Shown here in pieces: positions 17,001 through 23,080 of a DNA stretch of 34,646 bases. Numbering within the stretch: the stretch's first letter is position 1; each line of letters starts with the position of its first letter. This DNA comes from a virus. Under the pieces are notes generated by a model. That model worked only from the letters and a program-made list of their open reading frames with translations. It was not told the origin of the DNA and did not search any database. The stretch spans positions 2,768 to 37,413 of IMG/VR virus record IMGVR_UViG_3300030117_002112, one strand, 5' to 3'. The position numbers were made by a program, and so were the translations under genes.

Positions 17001-19535
17001 AGAGAAGACGTAAAAGGATGGGTTAGTTTTAAATCATTTGTAACTAACAATGGTATTAGTTGTGCTAATGATTATTTTACATTTAAAGAAGGTGAACTTT
17101 GGTTACATCATCATGATGTCGCAGGTAATAGAAACACTTTTTATAATGTATTTACACCAACGAGTTTTGAAGTACTTTTAAATGATGCTCCGGATGTTGT
17201 AAAATCTTTTTATACATTAAACTATGAGGGTAGTGATTCAAAAGTAACCTTAAATTTATCAGATGATCAATACCATAATTTAACAGCAAAAAACGGTTGG
17301 TATGTTGACGCCATGTTTACAAACAAAGAAACTGGTGATATTTATGAGTTTATAGAGAAAGAAGGTAAATGGTTTAATTATATACGAGGTACAAATATAA
17401 GTTATAGCGCTACAGATGATAGTATAATAGTAAATCCTGACGGTAGTTCTACTTGGGATCAAGATAGTTTTGCAATACAAGGTTTAGGCGCTGTAGGTGG
17501 TGTTGGTTCACCATTAGCAGTATATGGATGTACTAATCCTTTAGCAACAAATTACGACGCTACGGCAAACACAGACGATGGTTCATGTGTATTTCCAGCA
17601 CCAATTAATGGTTGTACACATGCTACATCTGTCGACTATGATGCTACAGCAACTAGTGATGATGGTTCGTGCACATGGCCTGGTTGTACCGATCCAAGCG
17701 CGAGTAACTATACTATTGGTTATCTAGGAGGTCCTTGGCCACCAGAGGCCCAAACTTATATAGGTATTGGAATGATTGATGATGGTTCATGTGTTTATTG
17801 TAACTATGGATGTATGGACCCAACAGCGTTTAACTATGACGCGAGTGCAACTTGCGATGGTGGAAACTGTATAGCCTCTCAATATGGTTGTATGGGACAA
17901 GCTATTATTCCTTGTAATGAATGTTTAAATTTCGATAATAATGCAAATACAGATGATGGAAGCTGTCAGTGGGAGTTTTGCGGAGAACCTGCAGATAGTC
18001 AATATAATTCTATTGCAGATGCTGAAAGTACAGGTTATATAGTAGCTGGCGTTGGATACGTTAACAACACGGTAGGATGTCAAGATGGTGGATGTACGGA
18101 TCCAACTGCATTTAACTATAATCCAAATGCTTTGTGGAATGATGGTTCTTGTATCGCGGCAATTCCAGGTTGTACAGATCCAAGTGCATATAATTATAAT
18201 GATTACGATCAAGATGGGTTTAGTAATGCACCAACTAATGATCCGACGATTGACGTTAATACTGATGATGGTTCTTGTATATATGAAAATACGTGTTACA
18301 AATGTGGTAATCGATCGACTGATGGTGCACCAGGATATATCGAGGAAGAAATAGTCTTCGAAGCGGTACAAGGTTACTGCCCACCACCACTTCTTGATCA
18401 AACAGCTGCTGATGCAGCGTTTGGAATAAACTTTAATATAGATGATTGTTGTATTGCAGGTTGTACAGATCCACAAGCAATTAATTATGATCCAACAGCC
18501 ACATGTGATGATGGTTCTTGTACTGTTATACCACAACCAATATTTGGATGTCCAGCTGGTACAGGTGCTAGCAACGAGGATTGTGGAACCAATATTAGTC
18601 CTGGTGCTACATCTCCTTGTAATGATGGTGTAACTCAAGACGATGGATCATGTAACTATGACAACTACTGCGTGTATTGTGATTTAAACGGATATGTACA
18701 AGAGGTAAATTACTTAGGATTAAACGGGTTAAGCGTCGCGTCAGATCAACTATCAGGAGGGCAATGTAATCCAAACCCGAATGCGCAGCCTAGTCCCGGA
18801 TATGAGTATACAACTGATTCTACCAATCCAAACGGCTCAGCTTGGACGTTTGTGTGGAATGGTGCTTGGCAAGGTGTTACAGCTGGTAGTGGTTGTGTTT
18901 TAGGCTGTACTGATGCTAATGCTGCTAATTACGATCCGCTCGCAACTTGGGATAATGGTAATCAGTGTATAGCTGCAATACAAGGCTGTACAGATCCTGC
19001 TGCTTGGGATTATGACCCTAGTGCTAATAGTGATATTCCATGTAGTTTCTGTACTCAAGATCCAGAAGATCCAGCAAATTATTGTGTTGGTACAAATACT
19101 CTAGTTAACGGAGTTCCCGTTTGGAATCAAACCGATGCTAGTAATTATGAATATATAGCACCTAACTCACCTTCAGGTTGTAGTATTTATCACAATGGAG
19201 AATGGTGGCAATTTAATAGTAACCTTGGAACTGACGTTACTCTTGAACCTGGAGTAAATAGTGGTAGTTTTGATCAAGGATGGGTTCGTTGTAACTCTAT
19301 TGAAAATACTTGTACTGGTCCAGTAGTTAATGCCACTGGATTTGATGCGTGGTCCGCTGCTCACACTGCGGTTTATCAACCTGGTGATCTTGTTGAATAT
19401 CCTGGTGGATCTGGAAACTTCTATATTTTCAATGCAACAGTAAATAATGGTGGTATGTATTATCCTGATAATAGTGCTTTATGGGATGATGCTAATAGTC
19501 CTTGGTTGTACTGTGCTAGTTGTGATAACTGCTAA
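11073..19535 (+). CDS. Giant tail protein: DNA-stabilisation/nozzle-like body with Cys repeats and a possible sugar-binding tip
   Basis: 2820 residues. The N-terminus (KRNFTKGKMNKDLDERLVPN, then GEYRDAMNVQV) resembles the start of packaged-DNA-stabilisation/tail-tube proteins (P22 gp10, T7 gp12 and crAss-like nozzle relatives). The body to about residue 2120 is beta rich, with a propeller-like stretch near 1840-1960 (GGDLIALCEDRILKILANKDALF; AYFTDKVRGTVMRLSRDGLTPI). Residues 2152-2657 hold about 11-12 cysteine repeats of consensus GCTDPxAxNYxxxAxxDDGSC. Residues 2757-2820 resemble a type 5/12 carbohydrate-binding module (W2760, then Y/GD/V/Y spacing). The frame is intact for 8.4 kb. Likely role: the central tail nozzle, ending in a receptor-binding tip on the cell surface. 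The body assignment is fairly good; the tip function is inferred. Confidence 0.7.
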   Translation: MPEMKRNFTKGKMNKDLDERLVPNGEYRDAMNVQVTTSEGSDVGTIQNVLGNTPGCDVNIAGAGSYTVGSVSDEKNDTLYWLVSGPTGATEETELVNVDMSDMILRRKPDPINGGYTCEAVFVDNYAFSLVNNMVWDGSSDSVDFYSAGLLSQITTDWTITGVNNDGSTSSIENISDISTGDSFVFDWSFIASANPVYDDFCVGPSQQCNGVEVLFPVEQDDCFNCPPNPNTWSNNLGLWAAPIVFLRGYAGPSLLNNYIDLDPYGGGVNISGAPHVSPTPGWQITAETTVNVNYSDNTGETLLQLTLDAPITFGALFQPGVNWTPTPTVWTIPQNWYLAPIGFTIGAQAIPAIITSNTPTVNYLPDSGWIILPPQYDVNDYNINDTIVLDQNLFTEQAGCIIGIDGSNNMLQVDDCNGTFLEPQLIMPGIPNPYIQQGIIVLDESISLIGPDPAILNNYDNLFLQGPRVLNFDHGDLILGINIIDEFLIWTDNKTEPKKISIPRSAAGTNPNGTVHTNVIVPDASGSITPGINKGPAREEHITVIRKAPHRPPTLKIGTELREGPIGLGYNVTMLGNWFDAVGEQLYISINDVDSVPCDFIVGDMIGLGIPGMGVLPGETFLDGYQVTLKILEINEGPWTSSDGTYSVAAGTTAYLVEIITLVDDAPFQGDNWELELIDDENFLFERKLPRFAYRYKYVDNEYSTYGPFSDVAFYPGSFEYQPVKAYNEGMTNRIRTLSIQDFIPSDIPEDVVQVDILYKNENSPIVYLMDSIRENDAGGMNNAWNSVGSNDLAGSAKGSYKITTENIYSALPANQMLRTWDNVPKIALAQDISGNRIIYGNYKQGYTIEEFANDTSGKLVPNININLVARPALEEDIYFARKSIKSLRDYDLGVVWGDKYGRETPVITPSSGSFAVPKSQAEKSNYIKASLEKSPHWAEYYRYYIKETSNQYYNLPVDRIYDAEDGNIWVSFPSVDRNKVDEDTYIILKKGSDTDILIQEKARYKIVAIENEAPEFIKTEYEQLARTNTDSTRYSHSCQMWGGGVNAGAPNGNTGCTIYPLAQGVMSPPVIGRKSFSIHRDHWKGDWNDTTKQMGLPDLVKVFADITADNTTDEFYVSFTKETVNNDGSLTVIAGSKYRVLEIIDHDNVPVDHNAYDSNGDGSNDVAAGTLTINAYEVKLSEPIKTSDEFIVDAYDSNGQLLNDDIHIIFWKKTITNKPEFDGRFFVKIYSDGTDRKNLSSEPALIKNWSITGTTPLYMIWDTNDGVQSTTGWLNDLSLDTFNFNTTGVPGGSTYTKADWNSHLKFGGVNVTSNWFVDAASFASQQPNSNNNYSNITRTFPGPLGLNIDSSDTTTSVSYNMYCHSCAFGMGLSLPGGSFNGTGESTGLVGMKGAFVDSNARKKLDIGFSKIGPTGNTGSGGRYEGYSVNWQVGDASNSYHDEEKAVVEGLQINRRFRLQGSPVIYKILGVNKFRLFNYQGEKTATPVKTYIGFPYYKTFWNTEHLDQVQLMAEQRNRRITYRIWYDVDLTATDPADLVSGLAGTVPESTADTIMDNAEWSNISNVLDGGTVTSVNLEFLEEFNVEGENKISANPAIFETEPKEDADLDLYYEASSSFPTLPITNTNKHIYIPVGSTIEIPDSFQTLAWTGTALTPGTFVTSWETVNPYIGPFPPQILTVNLSNSILVTDISLLIGLWNDITFLRDDGTYVSAKFVGFANYYTETDPNSPNVGQLVTASLQFNPSTSVGLSWHNCWSFGNGVESNRVGDTYNKPFLGNGVSVSSILEDNFKEEHKKYSLIYSGIYNSNSGVNSLNQFIAGEKITKDLNPIYGTIQRLKAGWGQGGDLIALCEDRILKILANKDALFNADGDTNVTATNRVLGQAIPYSGEYGISKNPESFASEAYRAYFTDKVRGTVMRLSRDGLTPISDAGMKDWFRDNLKLNNKLIGSFDDKKDEYNISLENTTENISKSVSFREDVKGWVSFKSFVTNNGISCANDYFTFKEGELWLHHHDVAGNRNTFYNVFTPTSFEVLLNDAPDVVKSFYTLNYEGSDSKVTLNLSDDQYHNLTAKNGWYVDAMFTNKETGDIYEFIEKEGKWFNYIRGTNISYSATDDSIIVNPDGSSTWDQDSFAIQGLGAVGGVGSPLAVYGCTNPLATNYDATANTDDGSCVFPAPINGCTHATSVDYDATATSDDGSCTWPGCTDPSASNYTIGYLGGPWPPEAQTYIGIGMIDDGSCVYCNYGCMDPTAFNYDASATCDGGNCIASQYGCMGQAIIPCNECLNFDNNANTDDGSCQWEFCGEPADSQYNSIADAESTGYIVAGVGYVNNTVGCQDGGCTDPTAFNYNPNALWNDGSCIAAIPGCTDPSAYNYNDYDQDGFSNAPTNDPTIDVNTDDGSCIYENTCYKCGNRSTDGAPGYIEEEIVFEAVQGYCPPPLLDQTAADAAFGINFNIDDCCIAGCTDPQAINYDPTATCDDGSCTVIPQPIFGCPAGTGASNEDCGTNISPGATSPCNDGVTQDDGSCNYDNYCVYCDLNGYVQEVNYLGLNGLSVASDQLSGGQCNPNPNAQPSPGYEYTTDSTNPNGSAWTFVWNGAWQGVTAGSGCVLGCTDANAANYDPLATWDNGNQCIAAIQGCTDPAAWDYDPSANSDIPCSFCTQDPEDPANYCVGTNTLVNGVPVWNQTDASNYEYIAPNSPSGCSIYHNGEWWQFNSNLGTDVTLEPGVNSGSFDQGWVRCNSIENTCTGPVVNATGFDAWSAAHTAVYQPGDLVEYPGGSGNFYIFNATVNNGGMYYPDNSALWDDANSPWLYCASCDNC
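17526..19043 (+). repeat. Array of GCTDP...DDGSC cysteine repeats in the giant tail protein
   Basis: About 11-12 diverged units start at residues 2152, 2180, 2204, 2246, 2272, 2340, 2366, 2463, 2492, 2611 and 2638. The standard unit is 21 residues, G-C-[TM]-x-P-x-A-x-[ND]-Y ... D-D-G-S-C, and several are expanded to 27-37 residues by loop insertions. Each unit has one Cys at the front and one at the end, suggesting a disulphide or calcium-stabilised small fold (D-D-G-S). Longer Cys-rich linkers separate some units, for example 2299-2339 and 2403-2462. Such repeats are familiar from secreted proteins of marine Flavobacteriia. Confidence 0.85.
19341..19532 (+). other. Possible CBM5/12-type chitin/carbohydrate-binding module at the protein tip
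   Basis: Residues 2757-2820 read FDAWSAAHTAVYQPGDLVEY, then FYIFNATVNNGG, then a P...W.......W pattern. This matches the W-x(n)-Y-x-x-GD-x-V-x-Y ... aromatic ... P ... W layout of chitin-binding type-3 modules, where exposed aromatics stack on sugar rings. Extra Cys at the very end (CASCDNC) may cap it. Similarity is judged by eye only. Confidence 0.5.
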
Positions 19536-19561
19536 TATTGTTTAATAATTAAAAATAAAAT

Positions 19562-19951
19562 ATGCCTCTTATAAACTTAACTTTTGATAGTATGAATATC
19601 TCCGCGCAAGTTGGTGATATACTCCATTATTCTCATAGTGGGCTTAATGTTGGTGGTTTTGATAGCACCGCCTTAGGTAATACCGTAGTTATAGGGCCAA
19701 TAGTAAATATAATAGACAATACTTTAAGTGGTGGTGTTGGGTGGACAGTAACAGTTAACCATATTAATGGAGATCCTCCTTTAAGTTTACCACCTCCAGC
19801 AGCCGGTGATTATATATCTTTTTCTAAAGATAAAACAGTTAATACTTCTAGCTTAGTAGGTTATTATGCTAACGTTAAATTTGTTAATGATTCAAATAAT
19901 AAAGTAGAGTTATTCTCGGTTGGATCAGAAATTTCAGAAAGTAGTAAATAA
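19562..19951 (+). CDS. Small beta-rich structural candidate (129 aa)
   Basis: 129 residues, family not recognised. The start MPLINLTFDSMNISAQVGD is followed by a beta module (VGDILHYSHSG ... VVIGPIVNIIDNTLSGGVGWTVTV). The C-terminal half reads as a conserved block (YISFSKDKTVNTSSLVGYYA, then NVKFVNDSN, and ends SVGSEISESSK). There is no signal peptide or membrane segment. It follows the giant tail gene by 26 bases of A/T-only leader and precedes the 601-residue gene by 8 bases. It is probably a small tail or capsid accessory protein. The real-gene call is firm; the function is not. Confidence 0.75.
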   Translation: MPLINLTFDSMNISAQVGDILHYSHSGLNVGGFDSTALGNTVVIGPIVNIIDNTLSGGVGWTVTVNHINGDPPLSLPPPAAGDYISFSKDKTVNTSSLVGYYANVKFVNDSNNKVELFSVGSEISESSK

Positions 19952-19959
19952 ATAATAAT

Positions 19960-21765
19960 ATGAATACAATAGGTGCTTTTAATATAGATTTGACAGATTT
20001 ACCAGTAAGTTCTGAAACTAGAAACTTTACTATTCTAGGAAGTGTTGGTGCAATTTTTACTTTAGAAATTAAAAACGAAGATAGTTATTATTACAATTTC
20101 ATTACACAAACTTTTCAAGCTGGTAAAGCTGGTTTATATGATATAGTTATAACAAGTGGTATTTATAGAAACTCTATTAAATTCCCAACTGTTGAAGATG
20201 ATGATCATTATGATATTTATTTATTCGCCGGTCAAGACACTGAACATGGTCCATATAGTGAGGTTAGATTTGGAGATGATACAATAGATATAAATTCTTC
20301 TACTGGATCTAATTCAAAGTTAATGAGAAAAATTATATATCAATATACAAATTTAACTTTAACTTTATCTACATATGCAGCAACCGCTGCTTTTTCAATT
20401 ACTAGTGCAGTTAATGATACTTTTACGGTATCTCGTGGTAGAGGTCTAGCAAAAGTTCCGTTTACTATATCTTGTTCTTCTAGTAGCGGTGCTTGCTTTA
20501 GAATTTTAAAACAACCTACATCTAATGATATTCTATCGTTTATGGAACCAACGGTAGGAGCAGCTCCAGAATTATTACCAGGTGAAAATGAATACCCAAC
20601 AGCTAGAGCTGCTTTTACTGGAGATGATGTTAATGGCGCTGTAACTAGTGGGAGCGTAGTTAGAATGGATAATACTGATTTATCTGCTGTTATAGAAGTT
20701 GGAGATAAAATAACATCACCTGTTACAACAGATACTGTAGATGGCGCTGTTTCTAGTTCTAATAGAATTGTAATGGATAATAATGTTGCCACAAAGATGG
20801 CAGTTGGAGATCAAGTTACAGGTACCGGTATTTCAGATGGATCAGTAGTAACTGTTACTCATTTAAATCCAGATAGTGATAACGTTAAAGAACTTCAAGT
20901 ATCAGAAGCTGTTAGTATAAGTGACGGTGTTACTTTGACTTTTAGTTCTCAAGTAAATAGAAGTTTAACTACTGTTACAGTTGTAGAAACTAGTGGCACA
21001 GCCACTGACTTTACAATGTCACAAGCTATTCAATTTCGCGATAATCAGCCTTTAACTTTTACACCGCAAATGAATTACCAATGGCCACTAGATAGTATTA
21101 AAAATATTAAAGAAGACATGATAGTAGTACCAGGTACAAATGTTACTGCAAATACATCTGTAGGTAAATACGAGGATACTGTAACTTTATTTGCAGATAC
21201 TGCTGATGAAAAAGTAATAGTAAAAAATAGTGCGCCAGCTTTAAATACAAAAGCTCAAAAACCAACAATAGTAAAAGGTTTAGTAACAGTACAACCTGGA
21301 AATGTGGTTTTTGATAAACAACAGAAATTAGCTTTGGCAGGTGACGCTATGAAAATAGGTGGATATGGTACGGATCACATTTTAGATATACATGGATATG
21401 AAATTAAGTTTACTGATTTAGCTATAGAATTAACGGATGTAACAACTACTACTACAGCTGCTTCAACAAATAGTACAAGTGTGGTTGTAGCAGCTAGAGA
21501 CGGAATATTAAATTCAGTTAGTACTGTTAGCGGTATAGGTATAGATCCCTCGGTGGTAGCACCAACCGTAAATAGTGGTGCCAGTACTACGGGTGCTGGA
21601 ACAATAGTGTTGAGTGCGGCTCAAACTTTAGAAAATGGTATAACATTAACTTTTGATGGTGCTGGTAAAACAGCTACTATAACTGGTTTTGTAGAAGTTT
21701 TAAAAGCGGGTACTGCTGACGCAACGTTAAGGTTTGATGTGGAAAAGCTTCTAACATCAACATAA
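19960..21765 (+). CDS. Beta-rich structural protein with repeated modules
   Basis: 601 residues. The N-terminal 140 residues form a separate beta domain (FTILGSVGAIFTLEIKNEDSYYYN; FQAGKAGLYDIVITSGIYRN). From about 221 on there are repeated surface-protein-like modules with V-[ND]-G-A-V ... MDN ... V-G-D-x-[IV], at 224 and 260 (36 residues apart). The second continues into GTGISDGSVVTVTHL and SISDGVTLTF. A related module sits at about 503-567 (STSVVVAARDG ... IVLSAAQTLENGITLTF). Such modules are typical of extended fibres or decorations. Placement after the tail genes suggests a tail appendage or head fibre. No enzymatic motif. Confidence 0.55.
   Translation: MNTIGAFNIDLTDLPVSSETRNFTILGSVGAIFTLEIKNEDSYYYNFITQTFQAGKAGLYDIVITSGIYRNSIKFPTVEDDDHYDIYLFAGQDTEHGPYSEVRFGDDTIDINSSTGSNSKLMRKIIYQYTNLTLTLSTYAATAAFSITSAVNDTFTVSRGRGLAKVPFTISCSSSSGACFRILKQPTSNDILSFMEPTVGAAPELLPGENEYPTARAAFTGDDVNGAVTSGSVVRMDNTDLSAVIEVGDKITSPVTTDTVDGAVSSSNRIVMDNNVATKMAVGDQVTGTGISDGSVVTVTHLNPDSDNVKELQVSEAVSISDGVTLTFSSQVNRSLTTVTVVETSGTATDFTMSQAIQFRDNQPLTFTPQMNYQWPLDSIKNIKEDMIVVPGTNVTANTSVGKYEDTVTLFADTADEKVIVKNSAPALNTKAQKPTIVKGLVTVQPGNVVFDKQQKLALAGDAMKIGGYGTDHILDIHGYEIKFTDLAIELTDVTTTTTAASTNSTSVVVAARDGILNSVSTVSGIGIDPSVVAPTVNSGASTTGAGTIVLSAAQTLENGITLTFDGAGKTATITGFVEVLKAGTADATLRFDVEKLLTST
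20626..20949 (+). repeat. Tandem diverged beta modules within the 601-aa protein
   Basis: Two aligned units begin 108 bases apart. GTTAATGGCGCTGTAACTAG at 20629 and GTAGATGGCGCTGTTTCTAG at 20737 differ at only a few positions, and both lead to an ATGGATAAT (MDN) and a GTTGGAGAT (VGD). The identity at DNA level points to a relatively recent duplication, with the second unit extended by an extra strand region. Confidence 0.65.
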
Positions 21766-21775
21766 TAGTAAAAAA

Positions 21776-21795
21776 ATAGTCAAAACTGTGACTAT
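21776..21795 (+). other. Short perfect hairpin before the cupin gene
   Basis: ATAGTCA (21776-21782) and TGACTAT (21789-21795) form a 7-pair perfect stem with a 6-base loop (AAACTG). It lies 11 bases after the 601-residue gene stop, preceded by an A run and followed by ATTAGATATAAATT, not a proper T tract. It is AT-rich and could be a weak terminator, a processing site or a palindromic protein-binding site. Confidence 0.45.
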
Positions 21796-21819
21796 ATTAG
21801 ATATAAATTAAATTAAATT

Positions 21820-22290
21820 ATGTCTAAAAATAAAGTTGTTAAAAATTCAAGAAAAAAAATATTATCATTAGAAAAATCTTTAATAGATATAGCTGACGGA
21901 ATAAATATAGAAGGTGATGGTAAACATATAATTACTGAGAGTAAAATAGCTCCAGTAAAGCATACTTTTGCTGATAGTATTTACGTTAGACAAATGGATA
22001 TAAAAAAAGGTGGTGTTGTGGTTGGAGCAATACATAAACACTTACATGTTTGGTTTTTACTAACCGGACATATTTCTGTAGCTACGGAAAATACAACAGA
22101 AGATTATATAGCTCCTTGTTATGTGGTTTCAACACCGGGAGTTAAAAGAGTTATACTAGCAAATGAAGATTCTATATTTGTAAATATACATAAAAATCCT
22201 TCTAATACCCAAGATATAGATCAATTAGAAAAAGAAATAGTAGCTTTAAATTACGAAGAATATGAAGAATATATTAATAAAAATAAATAG
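21820..22290 (+). CDS. Cupin-fold protein
   Basis: 156 residues. The central part has a cupin/RmlC-type beta-barrel signature: GAIHKHLHVWFLLTGHISV, with metal-ligand-like H72, H74 and H76, followed by a gly-containing strand turn. A second motif area is around PCYVVSTPGVKRVI, and a late histidine (VNIHKNP) is at about 127. The N-terminus is basic; the C-terminus is acidic and helical (EKEIVALNYEEYEEYI). Cupins bind sugars or small metabolites and may be metal enzymes, so virion sugar binding or host metabolite modification are both possible. The gene lies between a fibre-like gene and the ejection-protein genes, with a 3-base gap to the next start, so co-expression with virion proteins is likely. 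Confidence 0.7.
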   Translation: MSKNKVVKNSRKKILSLEKSLIDIADGINIEGDGKHIITESKIAPVKHTFADSIYVRQMDIKKGGVVVGAIHKHLHVWFLLTGHISVATENTTEDYIAPCYVVSTPGVKRVILANEDSIFVNIHKNPSNTQDIDQLEKEIVALNYEEYEEYINKNK

Positions 22291-22293
22291 ATT

Positions 22294-23076
22294 ATGGCAT
22301 TTGCAACAATAGCATTAATAGGAGCGGGTGTAGCGGCAGCTGGTGGTATAACTAAACTTGGTATGTCTCTAGCTGGTAGAGGAAAAAGAATAGAGGAGCA
22401 AGAGAAAGCTAAAGAAGAAATGGATAAATTCAAAAAAGAATACGAGAATTTAGACACTAGTAACTTAGCCGCTAATGTACGTAATCAGTATGCCAATATG
22501 GAAAACACATATGAAGATCTTACTGTAAACCAACAACAAGCCCAATTTGAAGCAGAACAAATACAACAACAACAAGCTAATATAATGCAAGGTATGCAAG
22601 GTGCGGCGGGTGGTTCTGGTATAGCTGCTTTAGCGCAAGCTATGGCACAACAAGGTCAATTAGCAGCGCAAAGAGCTAGTGCTAGTATTGGAGCGCAAGA
22701 ATCTAAAATACAACAATTACAAGCTGGTGAAGCTAGTAGACTTCAAATGCAAGAAAGAGCAGGTGAGGTTCAAGCGCAACAAATCAGACGTGCTGGTGCT
22801 CAACAAGCTAGAAGTTTAGAATGGCAAAAAACTGGAACATTACTAGGTATGTCACAGCAAAGACTAGGTGCTGCTAATCAGGCTAGAGCAGAAGCTAGAG
22901 CACAGCAAATGAGTGCGATTGGAGATATTGCAAGTGCTGGTATGCAAGTTGCTCAAATAGGTATGAAAGGCATGGGTGGTGGTGGTGCTACCCCTCAAAG
23001 TGGCGGTTATTTAGATGCTGCGGGTAACGAGGTTAGTGTAAACCCTGAGTTTGCAAGTGAATTTGAAAAAATATAA
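22294..23076 (+). CDS. Probable internal virion (ejection) protein, gp14-like position
   Basis: 260 residues. The N-terminus has a hydrophobic glycine/alanine stretch (ATIALIGAGVAAAGGITKLG) that could insert in a membrane. A Q/A/E-rich helical region follows from about 30 to 215 (for example QQAQFEAEQIQQQQANIMQG), with long amphipathic character, and a glycine/methionine-rich tail (QIGMKGMGGGGATP). Small ejection proteins of T7-like phages (gp14) have an N-terminal hydrophobic segment followed by an Ala/Gln-rich helix, which this resembles in composition only. Position before two further candidate internal proteins fits. The start ATGGCA is 3 bases after the cupin stop (TAG). Confidence 0.5.
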   Translation: MAFATIALIGAGVAAAGGITKLGMSLAGRGKRIEEQEKAKEEMDKFKKEYENLDTSNLAANVRNQYANMENTYEDLTVNQQQAQFEAEQIQQQQANIMQGMQGAAGGSGIAALAQAMAQQGQLAAQRASASIGAQESKIQQLQAGEASRLQMQERAGEVQAQQIRRAGAQQARSLEWQKTGTLLGMSQQRLGAANQARAEARAQQMSAIGDIASAGMQVAQIGMKGMGGGGATPQSGGYLDAAGNEVSVNPEFASEFEKI

Positions 23077-23080
23077 ATAT

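Noticed and set aside
16733-17050. 105-residue minus-strand open frame
   Set aside because: Lies inside the giant tail gene with no leader or domain; an AT-rich shadow frame.
17925-18638. 237-residue open frame on the minus strand
   Set aside because: It is antisense to the GCTDP repeat array. Its I/T/S/C-rich composition follows from the repeated plus-strand codons, and it has no start context.
17526-19043. CRISPR array
   Set aside because: The repeats are in-frame protein repeats with diverged DNA and variable spacing, not identical repeats with unique spacers.
17526-19532. Diversity-generating retroelement target in the tail tip
   Set aside because: No reverse transcriptase or template repeat is seen in the window. 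The repeat variation is spread over all bases, not adenine-specific.
20340-20792. 150-residue minus-strand open frame
   Set aside because: Antisense to the repeated beta modules of the 601-residue gene; no independent signal.
23051-23080. Upstream start for the 344-residue protein (would give 354 residues)
   Set aside because: It overlaps the end of the previous gene and lacks the leader; 23081 is preceded by TATAAATAT.
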